Assembly (NCBI GenBank): GCA_037954665.1
Contig: JBBMOL010000119.1
Coordinates: forward strand, 434,001-498,000
From: Laguncularia racemosa
Taxonomy: Eukaryota; Streptophyta; Magnoliopsida; Myrtales; Combretaceae
DNA length: 64,000 nt
Direction of reading: 5' to 3'
Of the stretch, positions 24,401 through 36,895 are shown in pieces. Positions within the stretch are counted from its first letter, which is position 1. Each line of letters begins with the position of its first letter. The notes under the pieces are model-generated. The model had not been told where the DNA came from. It ran no database searches and was given only the letters and a program-made list of their open reading frames with translations. The translations under genes and the position numbers were made by a program.

Positions 24401-25475
24401 TTCACACGCCTCAACATACAGCAATAAACAAGACCAACAAGAAAAATAAAATACAGCTAACATCATTTCTTTGTTCTTCCCAATTCACATTCGAGTATAT
24501 CTTTGGATTTATTGATATCTATTACTCTTCATACCATTCCTCTTCTTTTCTTTTCTAGCTTCATCCTCTTCTAGCCCTCATTCTTTTTTCTTTTTTTTGT
24601 TCTTTTCATTTTATTCATATTTGTACAGATTTGAGAGTGCCACATTTTCCATTTTCTACTTCTATGTAAATTTCACAGCCAACTTGATCTTCTGGTAGTT
24701 GGCAGAGGGCGAACACAAAAGTCAAATTGAATTGTGTCAAGTCGAACACATTACTATCACATTTCACTTATCATGAGAGACTCTAGTTGACTGGAACGAG
24801 TTTGAATTGTGTCCAATCGAATATATTGCTGTCCCATTTCGCTCGTCACCGATATGAAGTCTAACTGGCCGAAATAGAGCTTCTCTTTCTCGAGACATCT
24901 GTGACTGCTTATGCTTAGTAAGTTCCATTCACTATATTATTCTTCTTCATTGTCCTTACCAGCTTCAATTCAGTATACTATTCTTCCTCTGACGGAGTGG
25001 CTTGACTGCACTGATTTCTTATTATTATTATTATTTTTAATTTAATAATCCAGTGAACATCGCCATAGGCAGGTCAGCATAACGAGTGAAAGACATTCTT
25101 TACAGCAAGACCATCGTGTAAATGAGCCTAAAATTCCTTTATCATAGCTGAAGCAAAGGTAATGGCTTTCCCCCTTTTTATTTTATTTTATTTTATTTTT
25201 GTTTATTGACTGCATTATGTGGTGATATCCTCTTACTTGTAGCATAAACTACTTTGCTTGTGGAATTCATGTTTGGTTTGACTCTTCGATAAACTGGTCT
25301 TCAAGAAGCTTAGTTTGGTTGTGGGATTCTAGCCGTTCTGTTTTGCCAATGTTTTGAATCTTTTGTCAACTGCCATAATCGCATTTTCGTTGTGTCAATT
25401 TTCAAAATTGAAGTTGCAATTTCTAAACATAGCGAACTTTGAACTTTGCTTGATTGTCTTCTGCCGTGACTAGTA
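21466..25475. other. Intergenic region without a recognised gene
   Basis: Four kilobases with no frame showing domain similarity. Open frames of 60-80 codons exist (for example 23759-24001 +) but have neither family resemblance nor splice context. A short direct repeat of a gaagcccatataaa word occurs at about 22985 and 23065. A two-copy tandem repeat is listed separately. Confidence 0.4.
24727..24876. repeat. Two-copy tandem repeat, 75-bp period
   Basis: ttgaattgtgtc recurs at 24727 and 24802, followed in both by related sequence (tcgaa[ct]a[ct]att, tcccatttc/tcacatttc, a CTGGNC/CTGGAA word). The two copies are diverged by roughly a quarter. Confidence 0.55.
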
Positions 25476-25479
25476 TTAA

Positions 25480-25690
25480 TTCATTCTTTTAAATACATCT
25501 GACTTGCTATTGTAAGCTCCACCTGACTTTGCGAGATGAAGGCACATAACCTCTGTTTGATGATATACCTTCTTTCCATCACCGACACCACCATCCTTCA
25601 TATATGTATCAACGAGGGAAGTCTCGGCACACCTATCCGTTCTAAGATTGCTCAAAACTTGAGTAACCAGAAGTTGGAGCCATTGCTTGC
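25480..25690 (-). pseudogene. Possible PPR-protein fragment
   Basis: The - strand open frame contains CAETSLVDTYMKDGGVGDGKKVYHQ, which resembles the TSLVDMY.KCG...DA.KVF core of a plant PPR repeat. Only one repeat-length piece is visible, and an intact gypsy element inserted at 25697 immediately beside it. On the far side of that element (31374 onward) I cannot recognise a continuation. This could be chance similarity. Confidence 0.25.
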
Positions 25691-25696
25691 ATTTGG

Positions 25697-26259
25697 TGAT
25701 GCGGACATGGTTTGATACACGATCATATATCATGTCAGGAAACTTCCAGAAACACACACGGCTTCATATACATCCAGGACGCACGGCCGTGTGAGATACC
25801 TGGATAATTCCTAAAAACGTACACGGCCTCTTATACGGCCAGGAGGCACGGCCGTGTGTTCTGTTAGGATCTCTCCCAGAAGCATACACGGTTGCATGCA
25901 CGGCCATGAGACACGGCCGTGTATTACGCCAGAGATATTCCCAGAAGCATACACGACTTTGAGGCACGGCCGTGTATATGACAGAGGACGAACGTGTATA
26001 CTTATATTTATTTCCACGTATACATATACATTTCCTTTTTTTTACGTATTTTTCAGAGAAGTATATATAGTTGCTAGGTTATTTTAGGGTTAGGCTTTAA
26101 TCAATATCCAAGATACACTTTTAGAGAAGAGTTTCTCTGCTATTTTCGGTTGTACGCAATCGAGGTTTGTCCAAGGGATAATTCATAATTATTCTTTGTT
26201 TATTACGAGGCCTATCCTAGAATCGAATTTGTTTTGTTTACGCTTTCCACGCTGCGTCA
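25697..26259 (+). repeat. 5' LTR of the gypsy element
   Basis: A 563-bp LTR. U3 holds four copies of a palindromic CACGGCCGTG core (about 25790, 25850, 25914 and 25966) in a repeat of about 65 bp. TATA-like agtatatatag lies at 26058-26068. It has one more repeat unit than the 3' LTR. It ends in CA at 26259, directly before the primer site. Confidence 0.92.
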
Positions 26260-26261
26260 GT

Positions 26262-26273
26262 TGGTATCAGAGC
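26262..26273 (+). other. Primer binding site (tRNA-iMet)
   Basis: TGGTATCAGAGC, two bases after the LTR end, is the standard complement to the 3' end of initiator tRNA-Met, used by many plant LTR retrotransposons to prime minus-strand DNA. Confidence 0.92.
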
Positions 26274-26292
26274 TAGGTAATTTCCTGTGGAG

Positions 26293-29200
26293 ATGTCAAC
26301 TCATCAAGGCGATGACGGCGGTTGTGTTATTGATGGTGTTCAAGATGCGAGATCACAAGGAAACCATCAATGGGTTCCAAGGGCAGAGTTTGACGCTATG
26401 CATCAGAAGGTCGGGCGTATGGAACGGCGCCTTGATGAACTGATCGAGCGTTTCGATGCCATAGAAATAGACCCCAATAGGGTTGGGGGTGTTGGGAGGA
26501 ATCCACCACGGGCAGCTGATGTCTACGGTGGACATATGGTCCGACCTGTCGTCAAGAATAGGTGGGAACGGGTAGAGGATGAAGAGTCCAGCGATGAGAG
26601 CGATGACTCGTATGGGAGTAGACCACTGCGAGGGCGCGGTGGTAGCGGTGGTGGCTATCGGCCGGCTTAGTACGGAAACAATCATAGAAACGGTGATTAC
26701 CAGAGAAACCGTGGCGGGTATGATCAAGGAGACGGAGGAGATTACCGCCTGAAGGTTGACATTTTGTGGTTTGACGGTAGCCTTAATATCGAAGGTTTTC
26801 TGGATTGGATTGCCGAAGTGGATCGGTTTTTCGACTACATGGAAATTCCAGAAGACTGCCGGGTGAGGTTGGTGGCGTGTAGACTGAAGAGTGGAGCCTC
26901 GGCATGGTGGGAGAGGCTGCAGAACAGGAGGCAAAGAGAGGGTAAGCATCCGGTGAAAACGTGGTATCGAATGAAGCAATTGTTACAACACGATTTTCTC
27001 CCGTCGGACTATGAGCAGATATTGTTCCAACAATATCAGCGGTGCCGTCAGGGGCATCGGTCAGTGCACGAGTATACCGCCGAGTTCATGAGACTGGCCG
27101 AATGGAATGACTTGAGGGAGAGTGAAGGCCAGCAAGTAGCACGATACATAGAAGGCCTAAAGCTCCAGATCAAGGACAAAATTGGGGTTATAATGGTAAG
27201 GAACCTGGTTGAGGCGAAGAACTTGGCCCTTCGAGCTGAATTAATGTTGCAGGAGCGGAGTAGTAGATACGGAGGTGGAAGAAAGGGATATGTTGGTGAA
27301 GCTGTAGGCAGCAGTAGTAAGTCGGGAGTTGAGAAAAACAAATGTGCTGCATACAAACCTAGAGAGGACAGCGCCAGGAAAGAAGAAAAGATTGAGGGAA
27401 AGAAACCGATGAAACCTAAGGGAACCCAGAGGCAGAGTAACCCGTATGCCAAGCCTATTTTGGGTAAGTGTTTCCGATGTAATCAACCGAGTCATAGGTC
27501 AAATGAATGTCCTGCTAAGAGAAGTGTTAACATCCTTGATAGGGGGGATGATGATAAGATTTGCTGCGAACCTGATGGAGAGGAAGAATACTATGAGGAG
27601 GAAGAGGTAGCAGAACTAACCTATGTGATTAGGCGAATGATGCTAACACCGAAACAAGAAGAGATCACACAACGACACCAGTTGTTTCGTACGAGGTGTA
27701 CTATTAATGGGAAGGTGTTTGAACTAATAGTAGATAGCGGAAGTTGTGAAAACATCATAGGAAGAGAAGTTGTGAAGCAGTTGCAGCTACCTATCGAAAA
27801 GCACCCAAATTCGTACACCATAGGATGGATCAAAGCTGCAGAGAGGATTGAAGTGAAGGAAAGATGTAGGGTACCATTCTCAATAGGGAAATATCGCGAT
27901 GAAGCCTTCTGTGACATCGTAGACATGAATGCCTGTCATATCTTATTTGGTAGGCCATGGCAGTTTGATGTGAACGCACAACACGCGGGAAAGGAGAATG
28001 TGTACAGACTGGAGAAAGGGGGTGTGAGGTACACCTTGTTGCCGTTGAAGAAGGAAGGACACTCGAAGGAGAAGAGGGAAGAAAGTCGTTCTTTCCTAAT
28101 TGTCACCCAATCAGAGAAAGACTTAGTGGAAGATTTGAAAGATTCATGGGTGGTTCATGCTCTTATAGTAAAAGATGTGGCGGCTGGAGATAATGAAGCT
28201 AGTACGGAAATACCCGAAGTAGTAAAGAGTTTACTGGAGGAGTTTAAGGAGGTGGCTCCTGATGACCTACTTGAGGGTCTACCGCCCCTGAGAGACATCC
28301 AACATTAGATAGACCTGGTGCTTGGAGCAAGTCTCCCAAACTTACCACACTATAGGATGAGCCCTAAGGAAACCGAGATTCTGCAAGATAAGGTCCAAGA
28401 GCTTTTGGACAAGGGGTTTATCCGGGACAGCCTGAATCCGTGTGCGGTCCCAGCATTGTTGACTCCCAAGAAAGATGGGAGCTGGAGGATGTTTGTTGAT
28501 AGCAGGGCTATCAATAAGATCACCATAGGATACAAATTTCCCATTCTACGCATCGAGGATATGTTGAACAGGTTTAGCGGAGCCACTATCTTCTCCAAGA
28601 TAGATCTGAGGAGTGGATACCATCAGATTCGGATCCGCCCTATAGATGAATGGAAGACGGCATTCAAGATAAAGGAGGGGTTGTATGAATGGCTGGTGAT
28701 GCCGTTTGGTCTCAGTAACGCACCAAATACTTTCATGCGAGTGATGAACCAAGTATTAAAACCCTTTAATGGTCGCTTCATTGTCGTATATTTTGATGAT
28801 ATCTTGGTGTTCAGTAAATCTGAGGAAGAACATCTTGAGCATTTGAGATGTGTTATGTCTGTACTGAGAGAGAATAAACTGTTCGCCAACATAAAGAAAT
28901 GCACATTCTTGTCAAAGCGACTATTGTTCCTTGGGTTCATAATCAGCAGTGAGGGGGTGATGGTGGATGATGAGAAAGTGAAAGTGATTAGAGAGTGGCT
29001 TACTCCAAAAGTCGTTACTGAGTTGAGAAGTTTTCTCGGCTTGGCTAGCTTCTATAGGAGGTTTATTAAACACTTCAGTACAGTCGCTGCTCCCTTAACT
29101 GAATGTTTGAAGAAAGGGAAATTCCGATGGGGCAAAGAGGCTAAAGCAAGTTTTATAGACCTGAAGAGACGATTGTGTAGTGCCCCTGTGTTAGCGCTAC

Positions 29201-30891
29201 CAGATTTTGACAGGTTATTTGAGGTAGATTGCGATGTCGGTGGAGTTGGGGTCGGGGCGGTGCTGTCACAGGAGAAAAGACCAATAGCATTCTATAGCGA
29301 AAAGTTGTGTGAAGCCAGGAGGAATTGGTCTACATATGACAAGGAGTTCTATGCCGTGGTAAGAGCTCTTAAAGTATGGGAACACTATTTGGTTAGGAAG
29401 GAGTTCATTTTGTACTCGGATTGCGGGGCTCTTAAACACTTAAGCGGCCAAACCCGGATAAGTAAGGACATGCATGCAAGGTGGATTGAGTTCTTACAAA
29501 AATTTCCTTTTAGAATGATGCACAAGTCAGGTGTGCAAAATAAGGTAGCGGACGCCTTGAGTAGAAGAGCTGATGTCCTACTCACTCTGAGTGCGGACAT
29601 TGTCGGATTTGAAATACTAAAGGAGTTATATGAAGGGGATGGAGATTTTAAAGGAACGTGGAATAAATGTACCAACAGGGAACCTTGTGACGACTACCAT
29701 ATTCACGACAGATACTTAATGAAAGGAAATCAGTTGTGTATCCCTGAGTCGTCCTTACGAGAAAAACTTATCTGAGACCTGCATGGTGGTGGATTGGCAG
29801 GACATATGGGTAGAGATAAGACCCTAGCAGCATTTGTCGAAAGATATTTTTGGCCTCGATTAAGGAGGGATGTGTATCGAATTGTGGAAAGGTGTTATAT
29901 TTGCCAAGTGTCAAAGGGGCAATCCCAGAACACTGGCCTGTATACTCCTCTCCCTATGCCGGCGAACATTTGGGAGGACCTGTCGATGGACTTTGTACTT
30001 GGTTTGCCTCGTACCCAACGAGGTGTTGACTCTGTTTTTGTTGTAGTTGACAGGTTTTCCAAGATGGCGCACTTTATTCCCTATAGGAAGACCGCTGATG
30101 CACGGGCAATCGCACGGCTATTCTTTAAGGAAGTGGTGCGCCTACATAGGGTCCCAAAGTCCATTACCTCCGATAGAGATAGCAAGTTCCTTAACCATTT
30201 TTGGAGGACTCTCTGGTACATGTTTGACTCATATCTGAATTACAGCAGCACAGCTCATCTTCAAACCGATGGTCAAACGGAAGTAACCGACCGGACACTC
30301 GGAAACCTCATTAGAAGCATTTGCCGTGAGAAGCCAGGGCAGTGGGATCAAGCGTTGGCTCAAGCTAAATTCGCTTACAATAGTTTTGTCCATCGAACTA
30401 TTTGAAGATCATCGTTCTCAATGGTGCACTCCAAAACGCCACAACACGCGCTGGACCTGATCAAGTTACCCAAGGGTATGGTGGGTGACGTCGCTACTAA
30501 GCAGATGGCGAAACAATGCCAAACCACTACAGCGGAAGTCAGACGGAAAATAGAAGAAGCCAATACCCGATATAAAGGGGTTGCTGATGAGCATAGACGA
30601 AAGAAACTGTTTGACGTGGGCAATCAGGTAATGGTTTATCTTCGGAAAGAGCGTTTTCCTGCGGGCAGATATGGGAAACTCCAACCTAAGAAATATGGGC
30701 CTTATGAAGTAGTGCGCAAGATAAATGACAACGCGTACATTGTACAACTTCCCGAAGATATGAACATCTCCTGCACTTTTAATGTGGCAGATCTATCTCT
30801 TTTCCACCCTGATGACACACCGTTATATCTTAAAGAGAACTCGAGATCGAGTTCTTCATTGGTGAGAGAGAATGATGCGGACACGGGTTGA
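26293..30891 (+). pseudogene. gypsy gag-pol polyprotein with four nonsense codons
   Basis: One reading frame of about 1,530 codons with no frameshift, stopped at 26668-26670 (TAG), 28306-28308 (TAG), 29773-29775 (TGA) and 30403-30405 (TGA). Start is ATG 26293. Domains in order: retrotransposon gag (about 26750-27260, AWWERLQNRR); CCHC knuckle CFRCNQPSHRSNEC (27469-27510); aspartic protease with VDSGS (27730-27744); reverse transcriptase (28400-28960) with YFDD at the active site, where YVDD is more common; RNase H (29200-29560); integrase with an H-H-C-C finger (C..C at about 29894-29905), MDFVLGLP and a DRDSKF block. The tail (FNVADLSLFHPDD) shows no chromodomain. The final stop lies inside the 3' LTR. 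Three of the four stops look like C-to-T changes at CAG or CGA codons. Confidence 0.92.
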
Positions 30892-31368
30892 TACACTGTC
30901 GTGTATCATGTCAGAGAACTTCCAGAAACACACACGACTTCATACATGGCCAGGAGGCACGGCCGTGTGTTCTATCAGGATCTCTCCCAGAAGCATACAT
31001 GGTTGCATGCACGGCCAGGAGATACGGTCGTGTATTACGCCTGAGATATTCCCAGAAGCATACACGGCTTTGAGGTGGCCGTGTATACGACAGAGGACGG
31101 ACATGTATACTTATATTTATTTTCACATGTACATTTATATTTCCTTTTTTTTACGTATTTTCTAGAGAAATATATATAGTTGCTAGGTCATTTTAGGGTT
31201 AGGCTTTAATCAATATCTAAGATACACTTTTAGAGAAGAGTTTCTCTGCTATTTTTTGTTGTGCGCAATCGAGGTTTGTCCAAGGGATAATTCATAATTA
31301 TTCTATGTTTATTATGAGGCCTATCCTAGAATCGGATTCGTTTCGTTTACGCTTTCCGCGCTGCGTCA
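30873..31368 (+). repeat. 3' LTR of the gypsy element
   Basis: A 496-bp copy of the 5' LTR that starts TGATGCGGACA and ends CTGCGTCA. Relative to the 5' LTR it lacks one palindromic U3 unit near the start. Two of its remaining CACGGCCGTG cores are eroded (tacggtcgtgt at about 31023, tggccgtgt at about 31076). TATA-like aatatatatag lies near 31168. Confidence 0.92.
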
Positions 31369-31373
31369 TTTGG

Positions 31374-33089
31374 TCATATTAATCATAACTATATTCCATT
31401 AGCTTTAGAATTCTGATTCACATATGCTTTCGAATTCTTCTAATTGACCAATAAGATAACCTCACCTCTTCAAATGCTTATAATCATTTTAAAATTTTCC
31501 TTCATCATTTTCCATAGTTTCCTCAATAAGTTTGTGTAATGGAGTACTTAAAACCATCACTTTTTTTTTTCTTTGACTCATATAATCAAATATATAATTT
31601 ATTGAAGTGCACCACCACCACTATGAGCTGCTATGATTTTAATTAAATAGGCATTAATCATGCTATGAAAGGATGAAGAGCTTGTGGATTTTTTTCTATA
31701 TTTGTGTAAACACACTAGATGACTTCTCACTTGTTTTCTCCCATAATGCCAAAATTCTCGTCCTATTCCACCTTATTGTAAATTATAAGAGCCGAAAAGG
31801 TACTTACAACTAGGAATTCAATTCAATCATATATATCTACTGCATAAAGTACAAAGATGTATTATTAGGTGTTTGTGACTTCAGGGCATCCAATTTTCAC
31901 ATTCTTATTTTATTACTTCTCCAAATAATTTTCTAAAAAAAAATGCATGATAAGGATCTTCAGAATTTATTCCAAATGTGTAAAAGAGCTCAAATTAAAA
32001 CCAAACATTCGATCTTAAATAATGGACACATCTTTGCAAACAACCACTAGCTAATTGGATGGAATGCAATTTTAGATCAAATTTTTTTTTTGTTTAAGTT
32101 AAATGACAATGAAAGCTTCAAGATTCAGATATTGAGGCTGTTTTCTTTTTCTTTTTTCATTTAATTTCACCAACTTCAATGTCCTTTACTCCTCACTTTC
32201 TAGCAATTCACTTTGAGCTCCTTATACTACGGCTACATTTGGAGTGGGCTTCATTTACTTTGTTTGGACTTTTCGTCAAGCCACTAATAGTTGTAAACTT
32301 TGCCTCCAACTCTAATATAATTCCATGTTGTCCACTACTATTTATCATGATGAGACACCTTAAGTTTAATTTTTAGTATCACATTTGCTTCACTTAAATA
32401 TATGCATGTAGACATATCATATCCATCACATGCATTTCATCTTACTATTTAATGATTCTAACTTTCATCTTCTTGTATTTTGTAAGTAAAGTATCACGTC
32501 ATCAGGCCAGCAAGGTTTCTTCAACCTTCATCTTACTCTCTTCCCCCGAGTGGTAGTAGTCACATATAGTCATTATTACCACTTTTGAAAATTAAAAATT
32601 CACAATTTTAATTTGAAGATGGAAAAAGACTTTGGGAAAAGTTGATATCATAGTAGCAATGTTTATAAGAATCATGAATTGCTATGGCCTAACACTAAAA
32701 GTTTGAAAGATTTCTTTTGGAAAGATATAAAGAAATGCCAACTATATGCTTACCCTTGTAAGCATGGTGAACTGCATTTCATAAAGTATGAGCAATGGGT
32801 AAGAGATAAAGTTTATATTGATGGGAGCTCTATGCTGCGCTTCAAAAATGAAAGAAAAGAACTTCCATTGTCGGAGACTCATTTCACTTTTCTAAAACAA
32901 TTATTAGGGCTTTAGCTTGATTACGTACACCTTATTATTAGTGACTCGACATATTCATCCACCTTAGACAAAACTAGAGTTTACTATCCCATATTGGTTT
33001 CTTCTCATTTAAACTTCCCTCGTATGATTAACCAAAGTCCAATTGATATAGAAATATAGTGAGCAATCGTCTCACGTTAAAGTACTCAA
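31374..33089. other. Spacer, no recognised gene
   Basis: No domain similarity. An open frame at 32679-32915 (+) has ordinary amino-acid composition but no family I recognise; it may be the upstream part of the plant-mobile-domain pseudogene that follows. Confidence 0.35.
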
Positions 33090-34231
33090 ACTCACACTTT
33101 TGTGACTTTATGTGGCGAGATAACTCTAACTCTAGAAGACATATCCATAGTCTTGAATTTTCATGACTTTGGGTTAACTGACATTGTTCCATAATAGGTT
33201 TATGAGGAGAATCAAAAGTTATTGAAATTGTTAGAAGGAGACATGCAATTAGCAGTAGATAGTCGTAGACGCTCCACCTTTGGAGCATGGATCGAATACT
33301 TCTTTGCACAGGAGAAGTTAGGTTCTATTAGGACCATAAAGCCTAGCTATAAGTGTGAGTATTTATGTTTTTACATAAAAATCATCATTCCTTTATGCAT
33401 ATACTTGTTTGACATCTTTGACTTGACTTATATATGTATTTTATTATAGGCATGAACTTGATGCTTTTTTAGCTTAGTGGTTATCCTTGTATGTATTCCC
33501 TAATGGTCTAGAGAAAGGTGTCAATACTCAGGTCTTTCACTTGGCTATTCATATTAGACATGGGGAGTGTTTTGCTCTAAGCCTTTTTTCTTTAGGTTCT
33601 TTATATCATCACCTAGATATTTATCATGAGGCATCGGTGCATTCCAAGGGAAGATATGTCGTGGTGTCATATGCCGACTTGGTATTCCTACTATTGTTCT
33701 TTTGTGAACGTTACGAGAAGTACTTTGGCTCTTCTCCAAATCAGTCTGATCCTATTGAACCTTGTGCCTAGGCATGGGTTGATAGAAAACCTATGGGCTT
33801 GTTTATCATTATAGATTCTATTCATGATTTCATTTTTCATCCTTATACATGTGAATTGGTAACTTTAATAGAGGCTCGTGACAAGCTATCTTAGATCGAT
33901 GTAGCATTCATAATTTGGCATACACTTGGAGGTCTCTCTGCACTTCATGATTAGTGTGATTCTTCCCATTGTTTCCTTGAGCGTAGTGTCATTGTATAGT
34001 TACCCCCATTATGTTACACAACGGTTTGGATTTGATTAAGGTATGCCTCGCAGTATAAAGATTATTGAGGACTTCGATACTTGTTGTAAAGCACTCCATC
34101 TCAAAAGCTTTAGGGATATCCATTTGGAAATTAGATAGATGTTCTTTCCATTGATAAAGCTTTTTGGGGTTATTTCTAATGGGTGGCCAACGTACTAGAT
34201 GAATTGTTTAGAGAAGTTTAAGAAATATGTG
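33090..34231 (+). pseudogene. Plant mobile domain (aminotransferase-like) gene remnant
   Basis: The + strand translation, with stops, shows the ordered blocks of the plant mobile domain (PMD): THTFVTLCGEITLTLEDISI (33090-33150), then RSTFGAWIEYFF (33270-33305), YVFPNGLEKGVNTQVFHLAI (33489-33550), HGECFALSLFSLGSLYHHLD (33560-33620), and a downstream SNGWPTY...KFKKYV stretch near 34176-34230. PMD occurs both in host proteins such as MAIL1/MAIN and, very commonly, inside transposons. The stops and frame changes say this copy is dead. It ends at the left end of a Mutator-like element. Confidence 0.55.
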
Positions 34232-34241
34232 TTTATAATAG

Positions 34242-34416
34242 TAAATGATGATTGAGGAACACTTTAAAATATTGAAATTTTTGAAAAAAAAATTCATAAA
34301 TATTGTACATGAAATAATTATTCCTAAAATAGATTTCGAAGGCGCAGATGCAGCTTGCGAATTTAGTGTAAATTTTTTTCTAAAACTAAAGGTGCAGACC
34401 CGATTTACGCCTTTAA
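34242..34416 (+). repeat. MULE terminal inverted repeat, left
   Basis: It aligns with the reverse complement of 36708-36895. Shared words in order include tgattgag[gc]aacac, aatattgtac, aaataatta, aaaatag[a]tttc-like and gcaga/gtaga...acgcctt. The similarity is clear by eye but many bases differ. Confidence 0.65.
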
Positions 34417-35934
34417 GCATTTGATAGATAATGCCAATAGAAGTATATGGTTATTGCCATCAACACCACAAGCAATTAGCAACTTGTCAGTATACTTTCC
34501 ATATAGAAAAGTTGTGTCAATGGTAACAACTGGTCTAAGGAATCTCCTCACTGCAATATACAGCTTGAATGCTTATAAGACCCACTTCAGAGTAGATACC
34601 TTAGGGGTAGTTGATCTTCTCCACCCCTAATCAATTTGTGCTTTGGGATTTGTATTTTCTACCGCATTCAGAAGTTTAGGGAGTTCATTGTAAGATTTCT
34701 CCCAATTCTTGTACACATACTCAATAATCCGTTTCTTCTCCTCCAAAACTCATTTCCTGCAAATCCTATAGCTAAATTCCTATTCGATAATAGAAGTTAG
34801 CTCTGCTGCCTTCTTATCAAGATTGTCTTTAACAAGATTTACAAATTGACTAGCAAGAAGATTGCAATTAAGATATAAGTGATTTTGACTAATTAACGGG
34901 TTATTGCATGTGTGCGGACCTTCGAATCTAGTCACTACGAACATGCCATCCAACTTCTTCTTTCGGGCTCAAAGCCTTCATTTATAATTGTCATCTTTTC
35001 TCAAACAATAAATAGACCACAATAATAGATTAGACTCTATAACAGTGAAGTTACAATAATTCTTCACATGGTAAGCCTTCACTGCTTGAATCACATTTGC
35101 TTTTATTTTGAATCTCATTCTCTTGTAGAAATTGTCACTACTGCTCGAACTACTATAAATATTAGTTTGCTTCTGCTCGAAATAAATGTAACCATCATCA
35201 CCACCAACGTTGTAGTATAGAATAGGATCTCTAACTGCTATGCTTGGTGGTTCAACTTGCTCTGATTGATATATTGCCCGTCTCGAGTACATATGTATGG
35301 TTGGAGAATCTTCTTCAAGTACTTTATCTCCATCATTTTCACTTTTCCCATTTTCTTCATCGAAACTTTTCTCGTTATCAGTACTCTCCTTCTCAACACC
35401 CATTTCTATATCGGTGTCAATTGTAGTCTCCGCTCCTAAACAAACCATGTATCACATGTGTCAAGTCATCATAATACTAAAGCAATTGCTCTATCTATTT
35501 CATCTTCATCATTGACTTCCATTGGGGTTGGAATTGAGGGTACAAATGTCAATGGCTCAGGTTGTATTTCTGCAATGTCATGTGCACCCCCCCCCACAAA
35601 TCATTAGAAATTCTAATATACAATTGTTATATGCTACAATCTCCATATGTTCAACCGTTTCAATGAAATTTTCAATGTCTTCATCATCTCTAATTGCCAT
35701 TAACGCATAACATATACTTCCTCCATAGAATATAGGATGCCTTTGAATTATCTCAACCCCTACTTCGGTTGGATCGACTTTGATGCTCCAGCATATTCTG
35801 TATAAGAATTGGTTGTAATTAACATTTTTCTTTATTTTCAACTTTTTCATCGGAACCCTGTCATATTCCAGCCCCCAATTACCAACCATAATATTTCTAA
35901 ATGCATAGATCATCAATTTCACATGGTTAGCCAT
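34417..35934 (-). pseudogene. MURA-like transposase, decayed and 3'-truncated
   Basis: It starts at ATG 35934 (MANHVKLMIYAFRN), a usual MULE N-terminus. After an acidic linker comes the MuDR N-terminal domain (KANVIQAVKAYHVKN...VIESNLLLWSIYCLRK, about 34978-35110). A zinc-knuckle-like part is unclear. Then come the first blocks of the MULE transposase domain (RRFLRPVVTIDTTFLYGKY and LLIACGVDGNNHILLLAL, about 34430-34560), including the first catalytic aspartate context. The downstream catalytic residues and SWIM finger are absent because the frame ends at the left inverted repeat. Several stops and frame changes mean no active transposase. Confidence 0.7.
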
Positions 35935-36707
35935 TGTTTCCCTATCCACAATATATATAAATTATGAGCTTTAAAATAAAAGGAAAATTTTCAATAACAT
36001 TGTAAAAATTAGCCCAAAAAAATCAAAATATTTCTATCTTTTTTAATTTTAATTTTTTCCCATTCTTTCCCAATAAAAATTTGCAAATTTAATTAACAAC
36101 ATATAAAAATTATTTCGCATACCGGATATTACAAATTTCCATCACAATATTTTTTTTTATAACAACATAGATAATATTTTCAATTTAATATTTACAAATA
36201 ATATTAAAATTTTTGTCATAACAAAGTATTTTCATATTTACGCAAAAGTTAATATCACATGTTACGTATTATAGGATCCACATAAATCATATCTAATACA
36301 CTAAAAACTAACAATAAGTAGTAATTTTTCTATAAAATATAACATTACAACAACATTTTCCTCAAGTAATAATATCAAACACAATAAAAAAAAAAAACTT
36401 CAACTTTTTCTAAAAAAACATACCACAATTGATTGATTATTGAGGAAATGCTTAGATCTCATTGTATTCGTTCAAATCTCTCCTTTTTGCTTTGCACAAA
36501 CACTTTTTCTTCTTCCTACAAACAAGAGTAAAAAAAAAAAAAAGATCGAGTTTATGGATAGAAAATTAAAGTAAATGTCTTATGTTTATGTATTTATATT
36601 TTTAATTTTTTATACTATTGTAGCATGAGTTGGTTTTTACATTGACGGTGAATGTTAAAGTAAAAAAAAAAAAAATGGACGATGGGATTATTTGGGGTGA
36701 TAGAACT

Positions 36708-36895
36708 GAAGGCGCATACCTGGTCTACGCCTTCAGTTTTTGGAAATTTTTTAACATTAAAGTCACAAACCGCGTCCATACCTTTGAAACTTATTTTAAA
36801 AATAATTATTTTGAGTACAATATTTGCAGAATTAAAAAAAAAATGCTATATTTAAAAGTGTTGCTCAATGATGATTTGCCAAAATCATCCATTTA
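36708..36895 (-). repeat. MULE terminal inverted repeat, right
   Basis: Reverse-complement partner of 34242-34416. The inner end carries gcgcatacct...acgccttcag, itself a small hairpin (aaggcg...cgcctt). The outer end is near 36896. Confidence 0.65.

Larger units (their letters stand above)
25697..31368 (+). mobile_element. Complete Ty3/gypsy LTR retrotransposon
   Basis: A full element of about 5.7 kb: 5' LTR 25697-26259, tRNA-Met primer site 26262-26273, gag-pol frame 26293-30891, a purine tract ggtgagagagaa (30861-30872) and 3' LTR 30873-31368. Both LTRs start TGATGCGGACA and end CTGCGTCA. The host target TTTGG is duplicated exactly on both sides (25692-25696 and 31369-31373). The domain order gag, protease, reverse transcriptase, RNase H, integrase is that of Ty3/gypsy. 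The only coding lesions seen are four in-frame nonsense codons, so the insertion is fairly young, although the LTRs already differ by substitutions and a repeat-unit indel. Confidence 0.95.

Noticed and set aside
26353..26979. 208-codon - strand frame
   Set aside because: Antisense shadow of gypsy gag; the + strand frame has gag, knuckle and protease in order.
33222..33449. Separate small gene
   Set aside because: Its reading frame joins the plant-mobile-domain blocks on either side, so it is part of that pseudogene.
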